A stretch of DNA of 14,500 nucleotides from Chloroflexota bacterium (GTDB taxonomy: Bacteria > Chloroflexota > Limnocylindria > Limnocylindrales > CSP1-4), in contig JACQEH010000043.1 of assembly GCA_016200675.1 (NCBI GenBank), positions 1-14,500 on the forward strand, given 5' to 3'. The notes under the pieces were generated by a model. It saw only the letters and a program-made list of their open reading frames with translations, ran no database searches and was not told the DNA's origin. This document shows positions 1 to 6,779 of this stretch, piece after piece (the stretch's first letter is position 1; each line of letters opens with the position of its first letter). A program made the position numbers and the translations under genes.

Positions 1-284
1 CGGCCGTTCACGAGGTAGCGGTCGAAGTCGCCGACGACCTGGGCGTACTCGGCCAGGTAGTCCGAGCTGTCGAGGAACTCCGCCCAGCGGATGGGCGTGG
101 CCAGGACCGGGATGGGATTCCGGTTGCGGCCCCACACGACGGGGTCGAGGCGGGCGAAGAGGGCCTTCGCCTCGGGATGCCACGTCCACCACAGGTTGTA
201 GGCGATGCGGTGCAGGCCCTCCAGGGCGGGCGGCACGCGGAGGACGCCCGGCGTCACCGAGGGAATGCGCACGAGGGGATCCAT
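1..284 (-). CDS. glgP: Alpha-glucan (glycogen) phosphorylase, N-terminal part, cut by window edge
   Basis: The first 94 residues are visible and the rest lies beyond the left edge. The segment begins MDPLVRIPSVTPGVLRVPPA and then has LHRIAYNLWWTWHPEAKALFARLDP followed by VWGRNRNPIPVL. The pattern NLWWxWHPEAxxLFxxLDPxxW...NP is the hallmark of the DUF3417 N-terminal domain of the long alpha-glucan phosphorylases, which release glucose-1-phosphate from glycogen or maltodextrin with pyridoxal phosphate. Catalytic residues are not in view. The ATG at 284 lies 9 nt after a TACAAT -10 box and has no clear ribosome site, so a leaderless or nearly leaderless mRNA is likely. It is divergent from glgA with about 70 bp between them, pairing glycogen breakdown with synthesis. 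The family call is good; the remainder of the gene cannot be judged. Confidence 0.85.
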   Translation of the reverse strand, partial: MDPLVRIPSVTPGVLRVPPALEGLHRIAYNLWWTWHPEAKALFARLDPVVWGRNRNPIPVLATPIRWAEFLDSSDYLAEYAQVVGDFDRYLVNG

Positions 285-288
285 CGCC

Positions 289-317
289 CGCGGATTGTAC
301 CGGTTTAGCGATCCGCG
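289..317. promoter_or_regulatory. Candidate LacI-family operator between glgP and glgA
   Basis: The 10-mer CCGGTTTAGC at 300-309 is identical to 9371-9380 in front of the lacI-type gene and shares CCGGTTTAG with 9384-9392. LacI-family operators are typically built around a central CG flanked by A/T steps, such as AAACCGGTTT; here the right half fits and the left half (TGTA) is degenerate. The site is framed by a perfect 7-bp inverted repeat, CGCGGAT (289-295) and ATCCGCG (311-317). It could control phosphorylase directly and sits just upstream of the glgA promoter zone. Confidence 0.5.
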
Positions 318-322
318 ACAGG
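294..322 (-). promoter_or_regulatory. Predicted promoter of the glycogen phosphorylase gene
   Basis: On the minus strand a TACAAT -10 box (294-299) stands 9 nt before the ATG. About 16 bp upstream of it is CTGTCG (316-321), a weak -35 match. The -10 differs from consensus at one base. A LacI-type half-site, CCGGTTTAGC (300-309), lies between the two boxes, so a bound repressor would exclude RNA polymerase. Confidence 0.5.
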
Positions 323-339
323 CGCCCCAGCGGGGGCGC

Positions 340-345
340 TACCAT
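340..345 (+). promoter_or_regulatory. Possible -10 box of glgA
   Basis: TACCAT lies 9 nt before the glgA ATG. The same TACCATCC string stands 8 nt before the GTG of the membrane-protein gene at 13375. A GACA-containing -35 candidate (315-322) is present but poorly spaced. Weak evidence. Confidence 0.25.
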
Positions 346-354
346 CCCTGTGAG

Positions 355-1851
355 ATGGCCCTCCGCATCGCCTTCGTCGCCGCCGAGTGTGAGCCGTGGG
401 CCAAGACGGGCGGCCTGGCCGACGTCGTCGACGCCCTCGCCCGGGCGCTCGGCCAGGTCGGCGGCGGCGAGATCGAGACGCCGGTCGATGTCTTCCTGCC
501 CCGCTATCGCGCGGTCGACGTTCCGCCCGACCGGATCATCGGCGAGCAGGTGGTCCAGGTCCTCGGCCCGGGGGCCGAGCGAGGGCTGGCGGCGGTCCGG
601 ATCATCGACATCGCGGCCGGAGGCTATCGCCTTCGCCTGGTCGACCACCCGGCGGCCTTCGACCGGGCCACGTACTACGGCGAGGGCTCGACCGACTACC
701 CCGACAATGCCTGGCGGTTCGGCCTCTTCTGCCGGGCTGCCCTGGCCGCCATGACCGCCGAGCGGCGCCTGCCGGATGTCCTCCACCTTCACGACTGGCA
801 CGCGGCGCCGATGGTCCGCTACACGGAGCGCGGCCCGGCCGGCCCGGCCGTCCTCCTGACCCTCCACAACCTCGCCTATCACGGCTGGACGCCGCGAGCT
901 GCCACGACCGGCCTCGGCCCGGAGTGGACGGGCCGCCTCCGGCCGGCCGACGTCGGGATCGACCTCCTGCGGGCCGGCATAATCGAGGCGGACCTCGTCA
1001 ACACCGTGAGTCCGGGGTTCGCTCGCGAGGCCCTCGGGCCCAAGTTCGGGATGGGTCTCGACGACGCCCTGCGGGCGCGGGGCGGGTCCTTCATCGGCAT
1101 CCTCAACGGCCTCGACACCGAGCTCTGGGATCCGGCAACCGATGCCGCCATCGCGCGCCCGTATGGCGCTGCCGACCGCTCGGGTAAGGCCGTCTGCCGG
1201 TCCGACCTCCTGGGGCGCCTCGGCTTCGACCGGGCCGATCCGGGGCCGCTCCTCGGGATGATTGGCCGCCTGGATCCCCAGAAGGGCTTCGACCTCCTCG
1301 CCGAGGCCGCGCCCGACCTCCTTGCCGATGGCTTCCGCCTCGTGGTCCAGGGCTCCGGGCCGGCCGAGTTGGTGGAACCGCTGCGCGCCCTGGCCGAGGC
1401 CCATCCCCGGCGGGTGGCCCTCATCGACCGCTTCGACCGGGAACTGGCCCGTCGCATCTATGCCGGCGCCGACGGCTTCCTCATGCCCTCACGCTTCGAG
1501 CCGTGCGGGACGGGCCAGATGATCGCCCTCCGCTATGGGACGCCGCCCATCGTCCACGCGACCGGTGGCCTGGCCGACACGGTCGTCGACGAGCACGATC
1601 ATCCGGGGACTGGGACCGGATTCGCCTTCCGCCATCCGACGGCGACCGGGCTCCGCTGGGCGTGCCGCGAGTTCGCCACGCGGTTCGGGGCCGGCGGTCC
1701 CGCCTGGGAGGCGCTCCTGGACCGGTCGATGGCCGTCGACTTCGACTGGCGGACCGGCTCGGCGCCGGCCTACATCGAGGCCTACCGCCGGGCGATCGAG
1801 CTGCGGCGAGCAGGCCGTCGAGCGGTGGGGACATCGGCGAAACGGCTGTGA
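355..1851 (+). CDS. glgA: Glycogen synthase (ADP-glucose type, GT5)
   Basis: A 498-residue protein, close to the usual length for bacterial GlgA, which adds glucose from ADP- or UDP-glucose to growing alpha-1,4-glucan in the cytoplasm. The start at 355 gives MALRIAFVAAECEPWAKTGG, matching the family N-terminus with its KTGG donor-binding motif (K17-G20). An in-frame upstream start would add 50 unrelated residues. Visible landmarks are HLHDWH (144-149), TLHNLAYHG (169-177), GILNGLDTELWDP (258-270), GMIGRLDPQKGFD with R305 and K310, and MPSRFEPCGTGQ with catalytic-type E382. The latter is followed by ALRYGTPPIVHATGGLADTV. The family usually has CGLTQ where this has CGTGQ, a mild departure. The ribosome site is weak (GTGAG). 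It is divergent from glgP and shares its regulatory gap, which suggests joint control of glycogen turnover. No branching enzyme or ADP-glucose pyrophosphorylase is in view. Confidence 0.95.
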   Translation: MALRIAFVAAECEPWAKTGGLADVVDALARALGQVGGGEIETPVDVFLPRYRAVDVPPDRIIGEQVVQVLGPGAERGLAAVRIIDIAAGGYRLRLVDHPAAFDRATYYGEGSTDYPDNAWRFGLFCRAALAAMTAERRLPDVLHLHDWHAAPMVRYTERGPAGPAVLLTLHNLAYHGWTPRAATTGLGPEWTGRLRPADVGIDLLRAGIIEADLVNTVSPGFAREALGPKFGMGLDDALRARGGSFIGILNGLDTELWDPATDAAIARPYGAADRSGKAVCRSDLLGRLGFDRADPGPLLGMIGRLDPQKGFDLLAEAAPDLLADGFRLVVQGSGPAELVEPLRALAEAHPRRVALIDRFDRELARRIYAGADGFLMPSRFEPCGTGQMIALRYGTPPIVHATGGLADTVVDEHDHPGTGTGFAFRHPTATGLRWACREFATRFGAGGPAWEALLDRSMAVDFDWRTGSAPAYIEAYRRAIELRRAGRRAVGTSAKRL

Positions 1852-2004
1852 TCGGTCTGGCTGATCATCGCGAGCCCGGCCCCACACCGCCGAGCCGCCA
1901 CATTGGCGTCACCCGCGTCGCGCCACTCGCGTTCGCGGCAGCGCTGATCCGTCGGAGCGTTCAAGGGGCCATGGCGGCTCCCATGTCGGTCGACCGCCGG
2001 CCTG

Positions 2005-2910
2005 TTACTCGACCGCCATGCGGATGATGGTCCTGAGGCGCTCGGGAGCGCTCCGACGGGGATCGCCGAGGTAGATCTCGTGGTGGTGGCCTCGGGGCCG
2101 GAGGCCGGCCGCGGCGATGGCCGAGGTAGATCTCGTGGTGGTGGCCTCGGGGCCGGAGGCCGGCATGCCGCCGAAGAGGAACTCACCCCGGATCAGCCAC
2201 GTCGGGACGCCGGCGGCCGCGGGGTCGGCCAGCGCCCCCAGCCCGCCGTCCCAGTCGCCGTTCTCGAGGAGGATCGCCAGGACCGCATCGGCGTCGAACT
2301 GGGTCAGGCCCAGGGCCTTGGCCCGGATGTCGCCATCGGACCAGCCGGGGTTCGCACCCTCGATCGCCGCCACGGCATCGGCGAGGTGGGCGTACGGTCG
2401 CTCGAGGGGATCGTGGGTCATGAGCTCCATCGCCGCGACCGGCATGGCCGGCGGATCGAGGAGCAGGAGCCGGCCGGGACGCAGCCCGGCCGCCGGCAGC
2501 GCCGCGACCAGGAGCCCGCCCCAGGAGTGGCCGAGGACGGCCGGCTCGCGCTCGGCGAAGCCGGCCGCGCGGGTCCACCCGGCAAGGTCCTCGGCCGACT
2601 GGGCGAAGCGATGGCGCCCCTGCCAGTGCCCGGTCCGTCCGTGCCCCGGCATGTCGACGGCAACGACGAACCGCCCCGTGGCGGCGATCGCGGGACCGAT
2701 CCGCCAGAACGTCTCGGCGTTGGAGGTGACGCCATGGACCAGGATCACTGGCGGGTCGGCCGGCGTCCCCCATCCGTAGGTGGCCCACGGTATGCCCTCG
2801 ACCTCGATGGTCGGCAGGCGGGCGGCTGCGAGGTCCGGTGCCGCGCTGCGCAGGGCCGCCGCGACCGGGGGTGGCAGGTCTGCCGCCGTGGCCCCGACGA
2901 CGACGCTCAC
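2005..2910 (-). CDS. Alpha/beta hydrolase with a duplicated, frame-shifted C-terminal segment
   Basis: A 301-residue alpha/beta-hydrolase-fold protein with no signal peptide. The fold shows in PVILVHGVTSN (oxyanion strand-loop, about 54-64), VVAVDMPGHGRT (82-93), the nucleophile elbow GHSWGG with Ser129, and GHHHEIYLGDP near the end, where His277 is the best catalytic His. The GTG start overlaps the stop of the amylase gene (GTGA), so translation is probably coupled and the gene is last in the operon. Substrate is unknown; a role in trimming esters from imported sugars is only a guess from position. Residues 251-268 are an out-of-frame reading of the same DNA that, read again 55 bp later, encodes the catalytic His segment. 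The protein therefore carries about 18 extra residues directly before its active-site His. It may be active, impaired, or an assembly artefact. Confidence 0.8.
   Translation of the reverse strand: MSVVVGATAADLPPPVAAALRSAAPDLAAARLPTIEVEGIPWATYGWGTPADPPVILVHGVTSNAETFWRIGPAIAATGRFVVAVDMPGHGRTGHWQGRHRFAQSAEDLAGWTRAAGFAEREPAVLGHSWGGLLVAALPAAGLRPGRLLLLDPPAMPVAAMELMTHDPLERPYAHLADAVAAIEGANPGWSDGDIRAKALGLTQFDADAVLAILLENGDWDGGLGALADPAAAGVPTWLIRGEFLFGGMPASGPEATTTRSTSAIAAAGLRPRGHHHEIYLGDPRRSAPERLRTIIRMAVE
2065..2164. repeat. 45-bp direct repeat, 55-bp period, inside the hydrolase gene
   Basis: Positions 2065-2109 and 2120-2164 are identical over 45 bp, and the match extends leftward across one mismatch to 2061/2116. 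The period of 55 bp is not a multiple of three, so the two copies are translated in different frames. The overall frame stays open to the normal-looking C-terminus. Confidence 0.9.
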
Positions 2911-4607
2911 GGCACGAGGTCGATCACGGCGACGCTCCGCGGCGGGATCGCGGCCAGGGGTCGGTAGGCGGTGAAGCCGCCGCTCGAGGTCACGGTCGGG
3001 GCCGTTGCCGCCGCGCCGACGGGCCCGAGGGCGAGCGTCGCCGTCGGGGCCCCGCACAGGGGACCCTTCTCGAGGGTGAGGGTCGGGGTCACGGTCCCGT
3101 CCGCCACGTTGGCCACGACCAGCGCCGTCTCGGCGGCCGTCGAGCGGACCGCGGCGAAGACGCCCGGTGCGTCGGTGGTCACCTCGGTGTACGTGCCGGC
3201 CGAGAGGGCCGGGTGGGCGGCCCGAAGGCGGATGAGGTCGCGGTACGTCGACAGGAGCGACGCGGGGTCGGCGGCCTCGGTCGCCACGTTGACGGCGGCC
3301 GCGTCGTCCGAGAGGGCCTCCCACGGAGCGTGACTGCTGAAGCCCGCCGCCGGCTCGCTCGCGTTCCAGCGCATCGGCGTCCGGATCCGCTCGTCCGGCT
3401 TCTGGCCGGTCATCCCGATCTCCTCGCCGTAGTAGACGAAGGGGACGCCGGGTCCCGTGAGGAGCAGCTGCGCCGCAAGGCGCAGCTTGGCCGGGTCGCC
3501 CTTGAGCGTGCTGGCGACGCGGTCCATGTCGTGGTTGGTGAGGAAGGCGCCGAAGTCGCCCGTCGGGTAGAGCGACGTGACCTTCGCCAGGACCCGCCCG
3601 ATGCTGCCCGCGTCGCCGCTCCCCGCCGCGTCCACGTAGCTGGAGGCGACCGTGAAGTCGAAGGTCATGTCCAGATCGGCCGGGACGTAGCTGGAGCTGA
3701 TCTTCGACGCGTCCCAGACCTCGCCGAGCAGGAGCGCGCCCGGTGCCTTCGCCTGCAGCGACCGGCGCAGCGTCCCGAGCCAGGCGTGCGTTGCCGGCGT
3801 GTTCTGGGTGGTCGGCCCGTCCTCGACCAGGTACTTGGCCGCATCCAGGCGGAAGCCGTCGACGCCGACGTCACCGAGCCAGAAGGCGGCATCGCCGGTG
3901 AGCTCGGCGGTCACGGCCGGATTCGCGACGTTGAGGTCCGGCAGGTCCGGCCCGAACGCCGCGTAGTAGTAGCGGTTGCCGTCGCTGAACCAGTTATTGC
4001 CCTGGGGCTCCGACGCCCAGACATACCAGTCTGCGTGGGCCGAGTCCGGGGTCTCCGAGTCGACGAACCAGGGGTGCCGGTTCGAGGTGTGGTTGAGCGG
4101 CAGGTCCAGGATCACGGCCATCCCGCGCTGGTGGGCGGCCTTGACCAGGGCGCGCATGTCGTCGAGCGAGCCGTAGTCGGGATTGACCCCTCGATAGTCG
4201 GTCACGTCGTAGCCGTGGTAGGACGGCGACGGGAACGTCGGCATCAGCCACAGGCCCGTCACGCCGAGGTCGCCCGCCGTCGCGGGGTTGCCGTCGTTGA
4301 GCTGGTCGAGGTGGGCGGTGAGGCCGCTGAGGTCGCCGATCCCGTCGCCGTTGCTGTCGGCGAAGCTCCGAACGAAGACCTCGTAGAAGAGGCGGTTCGT
4401 CCACCATCCCGGCTGGTTCGTCGTGGTCGACGGTGGCACGAGCGGCGGGATCGGCGGACAGCTCGGGGATGTGGCCGGCGAGCCGCCCGGCGGATGCGCG
4501 GTCGAGGCCGAGCCGCTCGGGACCGCCGAGCTGCTGGACGAGCAGGCCGCGATGAGGAGGCTGAGGCCGGCCGCGACGGCGGGCAGGCCCCGCCGGCGCC
4601 TCAGCAT
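2907..4607 (-). CDS. Secreted alpha-amylase family lipoprotein (GH13)
   Basis: A 566-residue lipoprotein: a basic start MLRRRRG, a hydrophobic core, lipobox LIAAC with lipidated Cys22, and then a Ser/Pro/Thr-rich tether to about residue 63. The GH13 barrel follows, with its four signature regions intact: DLPLNH (168-173), GFRLDAAKYL with nucleophile Asp255, LLGEVWD with acid/base Glu296, and FLTNHD with Asp360. DSNGDGIGD (84-92) resembles the calcium site common in this family. A beta-sandwich-like C-terminus ends in VIDLVP. It should cleave alpha-1,4-glucosidic bonds outside the membrane and feed maltodextrins to the neighbouring transporter. GH13 subfamily (amylase, neopullulanase or alpha-glucosidase type) cannot be fixed by eye. 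The start lies 22 nt after the malG-like stop, with no strong ribosome site, so it is probably read from the operon mRNA. Confidence 0.92.
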   Translation of the reverse strand: MLRRRRGLPAVAAGLSLLIAACSSSSSAVPSGSASTAHPPGGSPATSPSCPPIPPLVPPSTTTNQPGWWTNRLFYEVFVRSFADSNGDGIGDLSGLTAHLDQLNDGNPATAGDLGVTGLWLMPTFPSPSYHGYDVTDYRGVNPDYGSLDDMRALVKAAHQRGMAVILDLPLNHTSNRHPWFVDSETPDSAHADWYVWASEPQGNNWFSDGNRYYYAAFGPDLPDLNVANPAVTAELTGDAAFWLGDVGVDGFRLDAAKYLVEDGPTTQNTPATHAWLGTLRRSLQAKAPGALLLGEVWDASKISSSYVPADLDMTFDFTVASSYVDAAGSGDAGSIGRVLAKVTSLYPTGDFGAFLTNHDMDRVASTLKGDPAKLRLAAQLLLTGPGVPFVYYGEEIGMTGQKPDERIRTPMRWNASEPAAGFSSHAPWEALSDDAAAVNVATEAADPASLLSTYRDLIRLRAAHPALSAGTYTEVTTDAPGVFAAVRSTAAETALVVANVADGTVTPTLTLEKGPLCGAPTATLALGPVGAAATAPTVTSSGGFTAYRPLAAIPPRSVAVIDLVP

Positions 4608-4629
4608 CTGGCCCGCGCCACGTCCCCGC

Positions 4630-5565
4630 TCAGCCCTTGATGCCGCCGACCGTGAGGCCCGACACGATCCACTTCTGGAGCAGCAGGTACACGATCATGA
4701 CCGGCAGGGCGAAGAGCACCGCGAACGCGGCGAAGGTCGACCAGGGCGTGCTCCCCGCGTACTGCCCCACGAGGGCGTTGAGGGCGATGGCCAGCGTCCA
4801 CTGGGTGGGGTCTCCGACCACGAACACCTGGGCGAGGATGAATTCCGTCCAGCCCGCGATGAATCCGAAGAGGGCCGTGACCGCCAGGACCGGCGTGGCC
4901 AGCGGCAGGACCACCTTGTAGAAGGTCTGGAAGCGGCTGGCGCCGTCCACGGTGGCCGCCTCCTCGAGCTCCTTGGGGATCGTGTCGAGGTAGCCCTTCA
5001 TGTTCCAGACCGCAAACGGCAGCTGCGTCGAGGTCACGGCGAGGGCCACGCCGAGCAGGGATCCGCCGAGGCGGAAGCCGCCGACGGCGATCCGGTTCAT
5101 CGAGATGTACAGGGGCCCGACCGTCGCCACGGCCGGCAGCATCAGCACCGCCAGGATCAGCAGCATCATGAATTCCCGCCCCCGGAACTTCATCCGCGAG
5201 AACGCATAGGCCGCCAGGACGCCGAGGCCGACGCTGAGGATCGAGATGATCACGGCCAGGGTCAGGCTGTTCAGGGCGAGCTGGAAGAACGACACCGGGT
5301 TGAGGGTTGGCCGCTCGAGGACGCGTCCGTAAGCGGCGAAGTTCGCGCCCGGCGGGATGAGGCTGTCCGGCCTCGCGATGTTCCGCGGATCGAGCGACAT
5401 GCCCACGATCCAGACGATCGGGAACAGGACGGTCGAGCCGATCGCGAGGCAGAGGAGCTGGAGGAGGAGCTGGTTGCCCAGCTTGAGGCTCCGCCCGGAG
5501 CCGGTCCTGGCCTGGGCAACCGGTCGGACCTTGGCCGGCGTGGCGACCGCGACGGGGGTGGTCAT
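4630..5565 (-). CDS. malG: Maltose/maltodextrin-type ABC transporter permease, MalG-like
   Basis: A 311-residue inner-membrane permease with about six hydrophobic segments (the first near 32-55, the last near 280-297). The EAA loop that docks the ATPase is EEAATVDGASRFQTFYKVVLP starting at 201, with the conserved Gly208. The C-terminus KWIVSGLTVGGIKG is the classic MalG ending, making this one of the surer substrate hints in the window. The ATG is preceded by AGGGGAG with an 8-nt spacer, a good ribosome site. It follows the malF-like gene after 67 bp and precedes the amylase gene by 22 bp, indicating one operon. CUT1-type permeases of this kind import maltose, maltodextrins or related oligosaccharides. 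Confidence 0.92.
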   Translation of the reverse strand: MTTPVAVATPAKVRPVAQARTGSGRSLKLGNQLLLQLLCLAIGSTVLFPIVWIVGMSLDPRNIARPDSLIPPGANFAAYGRVLERPTLNPVSFFQLALNSLTLAVIISILSVGLGVLAAYAFSRMKFRGREFMMLLILAVLMLPAVATVGPLYISMNRIAVGGFRLGGSLLGVALAVTSTQLPFAVWNMKGYLDTIPKELEEAATVDGASRFQTFYKVVLPLATPVLAVTALFGFIAGWTEFILAQVFVVGDPTQWTLAIALNALVGQYAGSTPWSTFAAFAVLFALPVMIVYLLLQKWIVSGLTVGGIKG

Positions 5566-5632
5566 GGCTGGGAGCTCCCCTCCGAGTGGCGTGACCGGCG
5601 GAGACAGAACGGCTGCGGCATCGGCCTGGCCC

Positions 5633-6652
5633 TCACGCGTCGAAGGACGCGGTGGCCCGCGCCAGGCGGTTGGTGACGAGGGTGATCACGAGCAGGATGA
5701 AGAACTGGAAGATGGCGAAGGCCGCGGCGACGCCGTAGAGGTGCTGTTCCTGGACGAGGCGATAGGCGGTCGTCACGAGCAGCTCCGTCTGGCCGAAGGG
5801 ACCTCCGCCGGACATGAAGTAGGAGAGGGTGAACAGGTTGAAGGTGAGGACGAAGCCGTAGATCGCGAACGGCAGCATCGCCGGCCGCAGAAACGGCAGC
5901 GTGACGGTCTTCAGGCGGTCCCAGTAGCCGGCGCCGTCCATCTCCGCCGCTTCGTAGAGGTCCTTCGGAATGGACTGCAGGGCGCCCGTGGCCACGACCG
6001 AGTTGAGCGGCCAGCCGAGCCAGATGTTCGCGGCAAGGAGCGCGAAGTAGGCCAACGGCAGGATCAGTGGCCCGGCGGTGAGGATGGGGTTTGGCTGGTT
6101 CAGCCAGTCGAGCTGGAAGGGCGGCAGCTTGAACAGCACCCCGATCGTCCCGTTGATCAGTTGGTTCACCGCCCCGTACTGGGGGTCGAACATGTTCCGC
6201 CAGACGGTCGCCACGATGATCGGGGGGATGGCGATCGGGAGGATGTAGACCGCTCGCCAGATGCGCTTGCCCCACAGGCCCTCGACATTGAGGACGAGCG
6301 CGACGGCCACGCCGATGACGACGTGGATGATGACGTTCGTGAAGGCCCAGAAGAGGTTGAAGACGAGGATCCGGACGAAGTCGAAGTTGGGGATGACGAT
6401 GTTGTTGTCGAGGATCCGAAGGAAGTTCTTGAAGCCGACGATCGCCGGTCCAGGGGATCCGGGGCGGAGATTCTTGAGCTGGAAGTCCGTGAACGCCATC
6501 CAGACCTGGAAGACCAGGGGATAGAAGGTGATGATCGCCATGACCAGGAGGGCCGGCAGGAGGAAGAGGTAGGCGGTCCGCGTGTTCACGGTCCGCCGCC
6601 ACCATGAGGGTCTGCCCACGGGACCTGCCGGCTCGGCCGCCGCGGCGGTCAT
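5633..6652 (-). CDS. malF: Maltose/maltodextrin-type ABC transporter permease, MalF-like
   Basis: A 339-residue permease. A short polar N-terminus leads to the first membrane span (about 27-50), and further spans follow around 93-120, 133-150, 197-218, 250-270 and 308-328. The EAA loop is YEAAEMDGAGYWDRLKTVTLP (233 onward) with the invariant Gly240. It lacks the large periplasmic insert of enterobacterial MalF, as is usual outside that group. CCGGAG about 9 nt before the ATG is a fair ribosome site. It is paired with the MalG-like gene downstream and the binding protein upstream, so it forms the heterodimeric channel of a CUT1 importer. The ATPase is absent from the window. Confidence 0.92.
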   Translation of the reverse strand: MTAAAAEPAGPVGRPSWWRRTVNTRTAYLFLLPALLVMAIITFYPLVFQVWMAFTDFQLKNLRPGSPGPAIVGFKNFLRILDNNIVIPNFDFVRILVFNLFWAFTNVIIHVVIGVAVALVLNVEGLWGKRIWRAVYILPIAIPPIIVATVWRNMFDPQYGAVNQLINGTIGVLFKLPPFQLDWLNQPNPILTAGPLILPLAYFALLAANIWLGWPLNSVVATGALQSIPKDLYEAAEMDGAGYWDRLKTVTLPFLRPAMLPFAIYGFVLTFNLFTLSYFMSGGGPFGQTELLVTTAYRLVQEQHLYGVAAAFAIFQFFILLVITLVTNRLARATASFDA

Positions 6653-6707
6653 CGCCCGGTGCTCCGGTCATCCATCGGAATCGCTCCTGCTCGAACGCGA
6701 TGGGGGA

Positions 6708-6742
6708 GAGTCGAGGCGCCGGCTGGGCCGGCGCCTTGACTC
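6708..6742 (-). terminator. Strong hairpin between binding-protein and permease genes
   Basis: Sixteen-base arms at 6708-6723 and 6727-6742 pair except at one position, around a 3-nt loop. The stem core is GGCGCCGGC / GCCGGCGCC. It lies about 38 nt past the stop of the binding-protein gene and has no following T-run on the minus strand. It is better explained as an mRNA-stabilising or attenuating hairpin than a full terminator. Such hairpins after malE-type genes are known to keep the binding protein in excess over the permeases. Confidence 0.65.
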
Positions 6743-6779
6743 GCTATGCCAGAGGGTAACGGAGTCGGAGACCCCGCGA

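Noticed and set aside
205..354. An in-frame N-terminal extension of glycogen synthase
   Set aside because: The first 50 residues have no family similarity and overlap the antisense phosphorylase gene and both promoters. The family N-terminus starts at 355.
1852..2004. Gene or strong terminator between glgA and the hydrolase gene
   Set aside because: Only short palindromes such as CGGTCGACCG (1987-1996) are visible. There is no convincing frame and no stem followed by T residues.
2005..3324. A longer hydrolase frame starting inside the amylase region
   Set aside because: Residues before the GTG at 2910 are a shadow of the amylase gene. The GTGA overlap explains the start.
2838..4640. A 600-codon plus-strand open frame opposite the amylase gene
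   Set aside because: It is Arg/Gly/Val-rich with no domain, and the opposite strand holds all four GH13 catalytic motifs. Such frames are expected in DNA this GC-rich.
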